This document shows, piece after piece, positions 32,793 to 42,690 of a DNA stretch of 64,000 nucleotides. The stretch comes from an uncultured Bacteroidota bacterium. GTDB lineage: Bacteria; Bacteroidota; Bacteroidia; Chitinophagales; Chitinophagaceae. The stretch is taken from NCBI GenBank assembly GCA_903903635.1, contig CAIUZK010000083.1, forward strand, positions 23,178 through 87,177. The letters are read 5' to 3'. Within the stretch, counting starts at the first letter, position 1, and the number at the start of each line of letters is the position of its first letter. A program made the translations under genes and the position numbers. The notes under the pieces were generated by a model. It saw only the letters and a program-made list of their open reading frames with translations, made no database searches and was not told the DNA's origin.

Positions 32793-34811
32793 CTATTTAT
32801 GAATAAAATTTGCTTTTACTTTTGGTCCGTTGGTTTTAAAATTTTCCAGGCCAATTTTCATATCCTCTGTCTGCAGACACTCACCAAACATCCTTGCTTC
32901 CAGGTCAAGACCTGCATCAAGTGTCATGGCGGCTCCGCCATAAATTGCTTTTACCAGTATGGCATCAGTTTTTTTGCTCAGGTGCCCTATATCCAGCGGC
33001 ATTGGCATTTCAATGCTCACCACCGGCAGTTTGGGTATTGGGAGTATTACGGTTTTGCCGCTTGCTATTTCCCCTGCAAAGGCTATGGCATCATCAATCA
33101 GGTCTCCCAAAGCTTCTCTGTTTATCAACCCTATCTCCATGGCTTCTTTACCCGATACCGGTCTGCCTGTCCTGAGTATTTCGGCAGCCTTAGCCACACC
33201 CACTATGCGGGGCAGTCGCTGAGTACCGCCTGCGCCTGCTATAAAGCCCAGGTTAACCTCCGGCTGGCAGGCGAGAACCGGCAAGCTTTTTTTACTTATC
33301 CTGGCTGTACAGGCCATAGCCAGTTCATTGCCGCCACCAAATGCAAATCCATTCAATGCGCAAACAACCGGCTTGGGGTAATTTTCAACATAATTCAGAA
33401 TGGCATGAAACGAACGGGAAGTATTATAACCCTCATCCGGTGTCTTCAGTGCCGCCAGCATATTCAGGTCAGCGCCCGACACAAAAGCCTTGGTTCCGAA
33501 ACCGGTTATCACTGCTGCCTTAATTGAATCATCCTTTTCCGCAAGCTCCAATTCATTTTTCAGTTGGCTCAATACCACCTGGCTCAATGCGTTCAGCACT
33601 TTGGGCCTCCTGAGGGTTAGCAGTAATACATCGTCCACCTTAGTGGTTACTATATCCTTCAGTTTCCAGCCATTTTCCGACTTTGCTTTTTCCAGTACTG
33701 CCGGGAATTTAAATCCGGTATGCCTGCTGCAAAACTCATGCACAAGGTCATACGCAGCGCCAATACCCAGTTCATTCATATATCCGAATGGCGGCCTGAT
33801 AACAAGCGACATTTCACAACCCATATTCAGGTCGTTAATATCTACAATGCCAAGATCCAGAATATAGGTAGCCAGTGCAAAAAATGCACCCTTAAATTCT
33901 TTTACGAGTATCTCTTCCTTTTCAGGAGGTAATACCACTACTTCACCACGCTGTGCAGTCTTCCATGGCTCCTTGTTATTGCATTTTTCCTGCAAAGCCG
34001 CAGGGGTATGAAACCAGGGCATTAATGCTTTACCCATCTCATCCAGTCCATGAGCAGTTATGGGGTTACCTCCTGTAAGGTTTAATGCAGTAAACGGCCC
34101 TACACCCAAACCGAGGGCTTTAACCGCTGCCGCATCAATTTCCTTTTCATTACCCCATCCCTTTTCAAGACACAATATGGCAGTCTGACAGATTCCTTCA
34201 AATATCGGATCAACAGCATAACCATAGGAGCTTTTTACCATTACAGGTATTTTCCCTATCGATTCATAAAAACCTAGCAGCAACCTCGTCAGCAAGGCAT
34301 CGGTATCCTTTCCTGGCACAATTTCAACCACAGGGTTTATCTCTGCCGGGAAGAAATAGTGAGCCACCAGGCACCTCGACTTATTCGCGATATTGCGGAA
34401 AATCACCTCCGGCTGCATATGCGATGAATTGGAAAGATAGATACAGCTATCTTCAGTCAGCGTTTCCACCTGCCTGAAGATGATATCCTTTATCCGTTCA
34501 TCTTCTGTGGCGGCTTCCACAACAATTTGCGATCCGCGCACATATTCATAATCGTTGGAGAACAGCAGGGCTGCCTTCATTTTCTCTGCCTGTTCCGGCT
34601 TGAAAGCGCCTGTCTCCACACCCTTCTGAATTTTCTTGTGCGCCTTTGCTTTTGCTTTCTCCAATGCCTCTGGAGAAATGTCCAAAACAACAACGCTTAC
34701 TTCATAGGAAGCAAGCGTTTTGGCAAAATGCAAGGCGATATCCGGACCAATCTGTCCGGCTCCTATAACGGAGATTTTATTAATGCTAAGACTTCTGTAT
34801 TTGTAGCTCAT
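32793..34811 (-). CDS. 3-hydroxyacyl-CoA dehydrogenase / enoyl-CoA hydratase fusion
   Basis: A 672-residue bifunctional beta-oxidation enzyme in the order dehydrogenase then hydratase, opposite to FadB. The NAD Rossmann loop is VIGAGQIGPDIA near residue 16. The catalytic His region reads AHYFFPAEINPVVE (usually HFFNP) and the usual later VNR reads VDP, so the pocket departs from fatty-acid enzymes. The crotonase half has VSGADLNML and NLGFIAGAGGTQRLPR with a catalytic Glu region. It is the first gene of the island. A fusion of these two activities is also part of the Aromatoleum indoleacetate cluster. It would hydrate and oxidise 2-aminocinnamoyl-CoA. Confidence 0.9.
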   Translation of the reverse strand: MSYKYRSLSINKISVIGAGQIGPDIALHFAKTLASYEVSVVVLDISPEALEKAKAKAHKKIQKGVETGAFKPEQAEKMKAALLFSNDYEYVRGSQIVVEAATEDERIKDIIFRQVETLTEDSCIYLSNSSHMQPEVIFRNIANKSRCLVAHYFFPAEINPVVEIVPGKDTDALLTRLLLGFYESIGKIPVMVKSSYGYAVDPIFEGICQTAILCLEKGWGNEKEIDAAAVKALGLGVGPFTALNLTGGNPITAHGLDEMGKALMPWFHTPAALQEKCNNKEPWKTAQRGEVVVLPPEKEEILVKEFKGAFFALATYILDLGIVDINDLNMGCEMSLVIRPPFGYMNELGIGAAYDLVHEFCSRHTGFKFPAVLEKAKSENGWKLKDIVTTKVDDVLLLTLRRPKVLNALSQVVLSQLKNELELAEKDDSIKAAVITGFGTKAFVSGADLNMLAALKTPDEGYNTSRSFHAILNYVENYPKPVVCALNGFAFGGGNELAMACTARISKKSLPVLACQPEVNLGFIAGAGGTQRLPRIVGVAKAAEILRTGRPVSGKEAMEIGLINREALGDLIDDAIAFAGEIASGKTVILPIPKLPVVSIEMPMPLDIGHLSKKTDAILVKAIYGGAAMTLDAGLDLEARMFGECLQTEDMKIGLENFKTNGPKVKANFIHK

Positions 34812-35120
34812 AATTTAATCACTTCCAAAGCTATCTTTCGGACAATTGATAAATTATGACTAAGGTCAGTTTTTACTACCTGAACCCAATATATTAATCA
34901 GTCATTTTTTAATAAATTTATATGTAAATATTCTATTTTGGAAACTCTCCTGGTTTATTTGTACCAACTAAACAACACAGCAGCCGGCTACTAAATTATT
35001 GCCTGTACAAAGTCTGCCTTTTCTTTACCCTGGATGCTGTACTCCTACTATTCCCTTACAAACCTTGCCTTGTATGGCTTTTCGCCAAAAAATAAAATGA
35101 AGTATTGGCCAGGTGCAAAC
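34812..35120 (-). promoter_or_regulatory. Upstream region of the catabolic island
   Basis: About 300 AT-rich bases without a gene. On the minus strand, TAGCTTTG at 34826-34833 matches TAnnTTTG, but it leaves only about 14 bases to the start codon and has no clear -33 box. No regulator gene, inverted-repeat operator or 11-bp repeat array was found here, so control of the island is not visible in the window. Confidence 0.3.
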
Positions 35121-35627
35121 TCACTTCATCTGTTGCTCCTCCCATTTTTCCAGTTCCCCTTTTTTGTCCAGAGTAATGAGCTTCTCCACTTCCTTATCCT
35201 TAGTAAATGTCTTGTTTGCTTTATAGTATTTTATTACACTTTTTATACCTGCAAGGTTACCTTCAATGCTATCCTTATAGTTTCCGCTTTCAATGGCATA
35301 CTTTGTCCAGCCACCCATATAAATGGCTAAGAGCTCCGGATTTATCTCAATGAATGTAATCACATTGGCCTTGATCGAAATACTGACATCCGGGCTACCG
35401 CTTATCCATGTAATAAGAAAACCATTAACTTTCTTCCTCTTTGCTTCTTACTTATCAACTGGAGTATTTTCGAGCCAGTTAACACAACTCACAATATCCT
35501 TATTGTACCTGGCATAGTCAGTAGTCTTCTGTGGATCAAAACCTTCAGGAACCTCAAAATTCTGGGCACGTATCTGGAAATTAACCAGCAACATAGAAAG
35601 TAATAATAAGGAGAATGCATATTTCAT
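35121..35627 (-). pseudogene. Exported small protein gene interrupted by an in-frame stop
   Basis: From ATG 35625-35627 the minus strand encodes a signal peptide (MKYAFSLLLLLSMLLVNF, then QIRAQ) and a mature part with EVPEGFDPQKTTDYARYN. At 35448-35450 the frame meets TAA after NTPVDK, and then the same frame continues with EAKRKKVNGFLITWISGSP to the stop at 35121. Without the TAA it would be a 168-residue Bacteroidota exported protein of unknown function. One point mutation (or sequencing error) explains the break. The downstream part has a possible GTG restart at 35363. Confidence 0.7.
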
Positions 35628-36026
35628 AAAATGTATTTTAGGATATAAATGTAATATTTATTGCAGCAATAAGCACACCATTATTGCCATCGTCAACTAG
35701 ATACAAGATTACATGCAGTTAATTAAGATCCTGAATTTACAATTAGAAGCGGCAATTGAAACACATATGACAAACTACATAAATGCTTTAAACAATGCTT
35801 CCAAAAACAACAGCATAAATAAGAAACAAACCTCGGATTTTGGTAACAGCATTACCTCACAAGAAAAGAGGTGGAAGACCCACCTCTTTTCTTTCATATT
35901 CTCATCAGGCTGATAACGATGATTTGCACTGCAACATCATCATTTTCACCTGGACATTAAAAACTCTATCATTAACAAATCAAAACACATGTTATTCAGA
36001 TCCATTAAACCAAAAACTTAATCAAC
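35628..36026. other. Gene-free spacer
   Basis: About 400 AT-rich bases between the broken gene and the end of the Ig-repeat gene. A short plus-strand frame (35713-35913) runs through the terminator and has no family features, so I do not call it. Only the terminator at 35861-35893 is recognisable. Confidence 0.6.
35861..35893 (-). terminator. Strong intrinsic terminator of the Ig-repeat gene
   Basis: AAGAAAAGAGGTGG (35861-35874) pairs perfectly with CCACCTCTTTTCTT (35880-35893), a 14-bp stem with a 5-base loop. T-rich flanks exist in both directions. It lies 134 bases past the stop of the minus-strand Ig-repeat gene. Confidence 0.75.
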
Positions 36027-39000
36027 TTATTTCTCCATCACGAAATGGAAAACCTTTCTTTCATTTCCTGCCTGCACATTCAGCAGATACATGCCATTTG
36101 CAAGATTTGAATTTAATTGAATCTCCTTATCCAAGGCGCCATTCTGTACCTTAACTATATCGCTAAACACCGACTGTCCAAGCATATTGGTTATCTCCAG
36201 ATTCACATTGCCTTCAAAACTTGTACCTATTGTACCTCTGATGATAAATAATCCTTTATTAGGATTAGGAATGAGTTTAAGGTCACCTGCTTCCATATTG
36301 ATCGAAGGAACAGCATCATCGTGTATCCTCAAAATTATTGACTTAGGCGTAATAACCGTTCCGCAGGAACTTGTTGTCTTTACAAAAACAGTAATTGAAT
36401 CCTGATTGTAAAAATTATTGGCTATGTAAACTGCGGTAGTTGCACCTGCAATAAAGGTAACATTATTAACCCACTGATAAGAAACTGATGGCCCGCCACC
36501 GGTAACATGCGCAGTAAGTGTGTCATAAGAACCAACCCACAAAACGCCTGTAGGATTTACAGATATGGTAACTGTTGGAGTAAACACTGTATCAATGAAA
36601 ATAACAGCGCTATCAAACATATTACGTGTGCAGGTTGTAACAGGATTGATTGCAACGACCCTGTATATACCAGGCGTGGTATTCAAACCGAAATCAAGTG
36701 ATGAACCTGTGCCAATCAGTGGTAAACCAACTGTAGCCGTTCCCAACATCAACTGGTAATGGATTCCTGAATCTGAATTACCTAAATAAACATGTACACC
36801 TGTATCGCTGATGCAATGGCCACCACCACCGGTAACAGGATATGCATTTGGCAATGGTATTGTACTGATCGTCTGATTACCTGTCATATTATTTACACAA
36901 GTAGTTAATGCGTTAGTGCCTGTAACAGTATAAACCCCAGCAGCAGTCTGTAACCCAAAATCCAAAGCAGTACCGGTACCGGTTACCGCACTACCCACAG
37001 CAACACCACCACGGTATAGCTGATAGCTGATAGTAGTATCGGAATTGCTTAAACCGATATGCAGCCCTGAAGCGCCGGAGCAATAAGCGCCGCCACCTGT
37101 AACAGTATAAGCTACCGGCAATGGCTTAACTACAAATGACGTTGTGATATAACATCCCGTAGGTAAAGTATAGGTAATGGCAGGAGCGCCTACTGATGCA
37201 CCTGTAACCACACCTGTACCTGAACCCACAACTGCCAGAGTAAGACTGCTGCTCGACCAGATACCGCCGGATGTAGCATCAGACAATGTAGTATTAAGAC
37301 CTAAACATACCTGTGCAGTACCTGTAATAGCTGCGGGAAGAGGATCGATAGTCACAAAAGATGCTACAGCACAACCCGTAGGCAAAGTGTAGGATATTGT
37401 AGTAGTACCCAATGTTGAACCGGTAACAGAGCCGGTAACAGGACCAACTGTTGCCACACTAAAATTGGTGCTGCTCCATGTACCGCCAGATGTAGCATCA
37501 GTAAAAGCATAGGTTGAACCAATACATACATTGTCATTACCTGCAATTGGCGCCGGATTCGCATTTACCGTAATTGTAGTTGTAGAAATACAACCTGTAG
37601 GCAGAGTATAAGTTATATTAACTGTACCTGCAGAAACACCGGTAAGTAATCCGCTTGTTGCATTGATTATGGCAACTGAAGGAGTACCTGAAGTCCATGA
37701 ACCACCTGCAATAGCATTACTTAAAGGAATTGAATAACCAGCACAAACCTGAGTTGAACCTGTGACAGGAGCAATAGGATTAACATTTATGGTAGTAATA
37801 GAAATACAACCAGTACTGGTTACCGTATATGTAATGGATGAAGTACCGCCGGAAACACCAAGCGTAACACCAGAAGCAGTACCAATTACGGCCACAGATG
37901 TATTACTGCTCGCCCATGATCCGCCTGAAGTAACATCCGACAATAAGGTAATATCACCCTGGCAAACAGTAGTTGTTCCTGAAATTGCAGCAGGTAATGG
38001 ATTAACTGTCATCACTGCAGTGCTGATACAACTTGTGCCTAATGAATAGGTAATTGTTGCTGTACCTACTGAATTACCTGAAACGAGACCTGTACCGAAA
38101 CCTACTGAAGCTACAGATGGATCACTGCTATACCAGCCACCGCCGCCTATTCCGCTCAAAGTGGTTGTTAACCCGATACATACATGGGTAGTACCTGTGA
38201 TTGGAGCTGGCGGAGGGTTAACTGAAACTACAACTGTAGACAAACAACCAGTTGGCAAAGTATAAGTAATAGTTGTGGTACCAAGAGTAACACCGGAAAT
38301 AAGCCCTGATGAAGAACCAATGGTAGCTACGGCAGTATTGCTGCTGCTCCATGTTCCACCTGGTATGTTGCCTACCAATGGCGATGGCAACCCAAGACAT
38401 ATAGACAACTGTCCGGAAATGACGGGCAGAGGATTTACTGTTAAACCGGTAGATGTAACGCAACCGGTAGGCAAAGTATAACTGATGGAAACAGTACCGG
38501 CAACAACACCTGAAACAACACCTGTACCGGAAACAACCGATGCCAATGCTGGTATGCTGCTGCTCCATGTTCCACCACCTGCATCACTCAACGTAGTTGT
38601 TGAACCTATACAAACCTGAGTAATACCGGAAATTGGTAAAGGTTGAGGATTAACAGTTACTTCACGGGTAATTAAACATGATGGTGATAACTCATAAGTA
38701 ATGGTAGCTGTACCCGCTGACATACCGGTAACCACACCGGTACCCGATCCGATGTCGGCAACAGAAGTATTACTGCTGGACCATGCACCAAATGCAGTAA
38801 GATCGCTGAAAGTTGTTGTCGTGCTGATACAGGTTGTAGCGGCTCCTGTAATAGGAGCGGGAGTTGATGTGATATTTTCAACGTAAGTAACATAACAACC
38901 CGTAGGTAAAACATAAGATATTGTTGACGAACCGGCAGAAACACCTGTTACCAGGCCGGAAACATCAATTGTTGCTACTGCAGGGTTACTGCTGCTCCAT

Positions 39001-42000
39001 GTACCACCCGGAACAAAATCAGCCAGTAATGCTGTTGAACCGATACAATAAACAGAAGTTACACCGCCAATAGGTGCAGGCAAAGGATTAACTGTAAACG
39101 GCGCAGTTGCCATACAGCCTGTAGGCAAAGTATAAGTAATAACCGGATTGCCGGCAGCAACACCTGTAACTACACCTGTAAGTGGATTAATAGAAGCCAA
39201 AGAAGCCACACTGCTACTCCATATACCACCAGTTGACGTATCAAAAAGGGTGGTAACAGAACCAGATGCACATACACTGGCAACACCATATATTGGAGTT
39301 GGAACCGGATTTACTGTAATATTTTTAGTAATCACACAACCGGTAGATACAGAATAAGAAATTGTAACTGTACCAGTGGCAATACCTGTAGCAATACCTG
39401 TACCGGAACCAATAGTAGCTATTGACGTATTGCTGCTGGACCATGCACCAAATGCAGTAACATCGGTATAGTTGGCAGTAGCGCCTACGCAAGCATTGGC
39501 ATTACCTGTAATGGGCGCTGGTGTAGGATAAACAGTTTCAACCAAAGAAACTGAGCAACCTGTAGGTAATGTATAACTAATTGTTGTTGTACCTGGGGCA
39601 ACACCTGTAACCAAGCCACTTCCTGTACCAACTGTAGCAACAGAAGTAGTTGCACTTGACCATGTACCACCAGGTGTTGCATCGGTAAGTGTAGTAGAGG
39701 ATGGCAGACAATACAATGACGACAGACCGGCAATAGGCGCTGGCAGTGCATTAATAGTCATAGCTTTAGTAGCCATACAACCGGTAGGCAGTGTATAAGT
39801 AATTGTTACAACTCCACCTACTATGCCAGTAACAGTAGTAGAAGAAGAAACTCCGATACCTACAGTAGCTACAGCAGTATTACTGCTTGACCATGTACCG
39901 CCCGGAGAAGAATTACTTAATGTAGTATTTGCTCCTGCACAGATTACTGATGCACCGGTAACAGGCGAAGAAGCCGCATTGATGGTTATTGAAGTAGTGG
40001 TCTGACAACCTGTAGACAATGTATAAGAAATAGTAGCAACACCAGTTCCTGTACCCGTAACAATACCAGTAGAAGAACCTACGGTAGCAACAGCAGTATT
40101 GCTGCTGGTCCATGCGCCGAATGCAGTTGCATCGCTAAATGCAGTTGTTGCGCCAACGCAACCTGTAGCAGAACCTGTAATAGCTGTCGGGTTTGGATTA
40201 ATTACTACAGGAGTAGTTATCAGGCAACCTGTAGGTAATGTATAAGTAATAACCGGCGAACCTGCAGAAATACCATTAACCACGCCGGTAGACGAACCAA
40301 CAGTAGCCAATGAGGTATTACTGCTTGTCCACGTTCCACCACCAGCATCAGTTAGCGTAAACGAAGACCCCACACAAACTGGGGTAGCCCCTGATATAGC
40401 GGATGGCAATGGATTGACAGTTACGGTAACTGAGGCAAAACATCCGTTTGTACCGGTATATTTAACTAAAGAAGTACCAACTGTAAGTGGGGAAACAACA
40501 CCTGTAGATGAACCTATGGTTGCAACGGTAGTGGTGGTACTTGACCAAACACCAGAAGGAGTAATATCAGATAATGTAACAGAAACACCGGTACATTCAT
40601 TTGCCAAACCAGTAATTGGAGCAGGAACAGGATTAACTGTAATGGTGGTAGAGGTAGTACAACCTGAACCTACAGAGAATGTAATAGTATCAACTCCAGG
40701 TGCAACACCGGTAACGATACCGGTAGTACCTATAGTAGCAATTGCAGGATTAGTACTTGACCATGTTCCTCCACCTGTTTCAATCAAATTAATAGTTGCC
40801 CCGTTCGCACATACTACTGAAGGACCAGAAATAGGTGCTGCAACACCGGCAAGAGTAAAATCGGTACCATTGTCGGTACCATATATGCCAGGATAGGATG
40901 AAACAACACGAACACGGTAAGTTGTTCCCGGAGCAGAACCGGCAGGAATAATTGCGCTGATTGGCGATGTTGTCCCAGTACCAATGATATTAGAGGTGAA
41001 ATTTGTTGGGAATACACCGTTACTATTGGATATCTGAACTGAGTAAGGACCTGAAACCGCACCAGTAGTTGTATAGGCTATACTAATAGGTGAAGAAGCC
41101 GTATTACAATAACTACCCAATGCAACAGGCGTAGTAATAATAGTCGGGGCAGGCGAAAAAATAGAATCACCCTGAACTGATATATTATCAAAACGGTTGT
41201 TACCGCTGGTCCCTGTGTTACGACCCTTGAATCGGATACGGAAAACCAATTTAGAACAATTATTCACATCAGGATCTGTAAAAGAAACTGATATTCTTTT
41301 TACAGTAGTCAATGCCGAGTCAGTTAATTTAGATAATCCGCTTATTCGCCATGTTGCACCACTATCTACACTATAACTAAAGACCTGGCAGGAATCACCA
41401 CTTGTAAAACTGGATGTTTCTGAACCATAGGTAAGAACAATATTTTTGTAGTTTACAGTAGGCATATAATAATAAAGGTATACGCTGTCGCAAGGATTAC
41501 GGGGACGAATACCATTTCCTCCAGCTACAGTAAGTAAAGAAGGATAAGCCGGCCAAGAGTTATTTACGGTATCAGCATCACCAGTAGCGAAAGTTACCAC
41601 ATCAAAATAGGTTGGATTGGCAACTGATGTGCCAGGGAATAAACCCATATGGACTTTTGCCTTTGAAGAATCATGGATAAAGTAGTCGGGGGCTATGTAA
41701 GGAAAATTCGGATTTAAATATGAACCGGTGAAATTATTGAAATGCCAGAAATAAATCAATGAACCAGGACTACCTGGGCCACTGGTGATCAATGTATCTC
41801 CTTTTACAGTGATGTTATCAAATCTGTTGTTGCCACTGGTTCCTGTATTATGGCCTTTGAAGGTGATGCGAAATACAAACTTCGGGTTATTCCAAGCCAA
41901 CGGATCGGTAATAGCCACATTGGCGGCTCCAAATGAAGTATATGCTGTAGAGTTTACATTAAGAAATGGGATAGACAAACCTGCAGTCAACCAGGTAACT

Positions 42001-42464
42001 CCACTATCTATACTATATGAGTAAAGCTGAACAGAATCACCACTTGTAGTACTTGATGTTTCAGTACCATAACGGATATTGATATTCTGATAGTTGGTAG
42101 TAGGGATATACAACAGCAATTGCATACTGTCTGTAGGGTTCCTTGCCCTGAAATAATTTCCGCCAACAGTCGCAAACTGAGAATTTACCGTATCATAATC
42201 AGAAGTGCCTGATGCACCAAAATCACAATAGCCCAGGTAAGTACCAGATACGCCCGCAGGTAATGGCTTATACACCAATGCGGCTGTAGGCGAAGTAATG
42301 GTGGTGTAGTCGGCCAGGAGGTTTGCTGTAGCAGGTAAATGAATGACACTGGTAAATGTGTTGAAATGCCAGTAATCAATTAATTTGGTCTGTGCGAAAC
42401 CAGATAAGCCCGAGAAAACTAATGCGCTCACGCAGACTAGTACAAAAAATACAATTCTTTTCAT
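36027..42464 (-). CDS. Giant secreted Ig-repeat protein with T9SS sorting domain
   Basis: A 2145-residue exported protein. A signal peptide (MKRIVFFVLVCVSALVFSG) is followed by two copies of a YWHFN...FDNITVKGD module (about 200 residues each), a linker domain, 17 tandem Ig-like BIG2-type repeats of ~73 residues (core GGTWSSSNTAVATVGS and TISYTLPTGC), two TGGGxYC repeats, a PKD-like segment, and a C-terminal T9SS domain starting LIPNPNKGLF. It is probably a stalk-like surface adhesin or secreted fibre. I start at 42464 rather than 42482 because the signal peptide begins there. Its promoter holds a 11-bp repeat array. Confidence 0.85.
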   Translation of the reverse strand: MKRIVFFVLVCVSALVFSGLSGFAQTKLIDYWHFNTFTSVIHLPATANLLADYTTITSPTAALVYKPLPAGVSGTYLGYCDFGASGTSDYDTVNSQFATVGGNYFRARNPTDSMQLLLYIPTTNYQNINIRYGTETSSTTSGDSVQLYSYSIDSGVTWLTAGLSIPFLNVNSTAYTSFGAANVAITDPLAWNNPKFVFRITFKGHNTGTSGNNRFDNITVKGDTLITSGPGSPGSLIYFWHFNNFTGSYLNPNFPYIAPDYFIHDSSKAKVHMGLFPGTSVANPTYFDVVTFATGDADTVNNSWPAYPSLLTVAGGNGIRPRNPCDSVYLYYYMPTVNYKNIVLTYGSETSSFTSGDSCQVFSYSVDSGATWRISGLSKLTDSALTTVKRISVSFTDPDVNNCSKLVFRIRFKGRNTGTSGNNRFDNISVQGDSIFSPAPTIITTPVALGSYCNTASSPISIAYTTTGAVSGPYSVQISNSNGVFPTNFTSNIIGTGTTSPISAIIPAGSAPGTTYRVRVVSSYPGIYGTDNGTDFTLAGVAAPISGPSVVCANGATINLIETGGGTWSSTNPAIATIGTTGIVTGVAPGVDTITFSVGSGCTTSTTITVNPVPAPITGLANECTGVSVTLSDITPSGVWSSTTTTVATIGSSTGVVSPLTVGTSLVKYTGTNGCFASVTVTVNPLPSAISGATPVCVGSSFTLTDAGGGTWTSSNTSLATVGSSTGVVNGISAGSPVITYTLPTGCLITTPVVINPNPTAITGSATGCVGATTAFSDATAFGAWTSSNTAVATVGSSTGIVTGTGTGVATISYTLSTGCQTTTSITINAASSPVTGASVICAGANTTLSNSSPGGTWSSSNTAVATVGIGVSSSTTVTGIVGGVVTITYTLPTGCMATKAMTINALPAPIAGLSSLYCLPSSTTLTDATPGGTWSSATTSVATVGTGSGLVTGVAPGTTTISYTLPTGCSVSLVETVYPTPAPITGNANACVGATANYTDVTAFGAWSSSNTSIATIGSGTGIATGIATGTVTISYSVSTGCVITKNITVNPVPTPIYGVASVCASGSVTTLFDTSTGGIWSSSVASLASINPLTGVVTGVAAGNPVITYTLPTGCMATAPFTVNPLPAPIGGVTSVYCIGSTALLADFVPGGTWSSSNPAVATIDVSGLVTGVSAGSSTISYVLPTGCYVTYVENITSTPAPITGAATTCISTTTTFSDLTAFGAWSSSNTSVADIGSGTGVVTGMSAGTATITYELSPSCLITREVTVNPQPLPISGITQVCIGSTTTLSDAGGGTWSSSIPALASVVSGTGVVSGVVAGTVSISYTLPTGCVTSTGLTVNPLPVISGQLSICLGLPSPLVGNIPGGTWSSSNTAVATIGSSSGLISGVTLGTTTITYTLPTGCLSTVVVSVNPPPAPITGTTHVCIGLTTTLSGIGGGGWYSSDPSVASVGFGTGLVSGNSVGTATITYSLGTSCISTAVMTVNPLPAAISGTTTVCQGDITLLSDVTSGGSWASSNTSVAVIGTASGVTLGVSGGTSSITYTVTSTGCISITTINVNPIAPVTGSTQVCAGYSIPLSNAIAGGSWTSGTPSVAIINATSGLLTGVSAGTVNITYTLPTGCISTTTITVNANPAPIAGNDNVCIGSTYAFTDATSGGTWSSTNFSVATVGPVTGSVTGSTLGTTTISYTLPTGCAVASFVTIDPLPAAITGTAQVCLGLNTTLSDATSGGIWSSSSLTLAVVGSGTGVVTGASVGAPAITYTLPTGCYITTSFVVKPLPVAYTVTGGGAYCSGASGLHIGLSNSDTTISYQLYRGGVAVGSAVTGTGTALDFGLQTAAGVYTVTGTNALTTCVNNMTGNQTISTIPLPNAYPVTGGGGHCISDTGVHVYLGNSDSGIHYQLMLGTATVGLPLIGTGSSLDFGLNTTPGIYRVVAINPVTTCTRNMFDSAVIFIDTVFTPTVTISVNPTGVLWVGSYDTLTAHVTGGGPSVSYQWVNNVTFIAGATTAVYIANNFYNQDSITVFVKTTSSCGTVITPKSIILRIHDDAVPSINMEAGDLKLIPNPNKGLFIIRGTIGTSFEGNVNLEITNMLGQSVFSDIVKVQNGALDKEIQLNSNLANGMYLLNVQAGNERKVFHFVMEK
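37125..40845 (-). repeat. 17 tandem Ig-like repeats (~219 bp each) with a three-unit super-period
   Basis: Units start with P-I-T/S-G, then a Cys, GGxWSSSN, and end TLPTGC plus a VNPxP linker. Units 4, 7 and 10 share TAFGAW in place of GGTW, and units 6 and 9 share a YC pair, so units 4 to 11 repeat as blocks of three (~655 bp). Limits are approximate. Confidence 0.8.
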
Positions 42465-42479
42465 AAATACAATTTGGTG

Positions 42480-42525
42480 CAAAATAAGCCCCGCTATGTT
42501 ACCGAAATATTACCCGCATGTTACC
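42480..42525 (-). promoter_or_regulatory. 11-bp repeat array A (Pho-box-like) before the Ig-repeat gene
   Basis: TTACC occurs at 42499, 42510 and 42521 (GGTAA on the gene strand), exactly 11 bp apart. A -7-like TTATTTTG lies at 42480-42487, 11 bp from the nearest repeat, so the array takes the place of the -33 box. Confidence 0.6.
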
Positions 42526-42624
42526 TGTGTTTAAACAAATTGTTAGAACACTACCACTTCGGGTAAAATTTCTATCAGGGAGCTAAAACATGCATCAGGA
42601 AATGGTTTCACAAAGAAACATTTC

Positions 42625-42670
42625 CTTAACCCACGGGTAACACTGCGGTAATATTCACTTCATTCCTTTG
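42625..42670 (+). promoter_or_regulatory. 11-bp repeat array B (Pho-box-like) before the YWNFN T9SS gene
   Basis: CTTAA at 42625, GGTAA at 42636 and GGTAA at 42647, in 11-bp steps. TTCCTTTG (42663-42670) is a -7-like element starting 11 bp after the last repeat. The geometry mirrors array A on the other strand. Confidence 0.6.
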
Positions 42671-42690
42671 CATCAAAATCAAAAAATAAT

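Noticed and set aside
35713..35913. Plus-strand 66-codon frame
   Set aside because: It runs through a strong terminator hairpin and has no coding features.
37125..40845. Plus-strand open frames rich in Val/Thr/Pro across the repeat region
   Set aside because: They are the antisense of the repeated T9SS gene and carry no start signals or family motifs.
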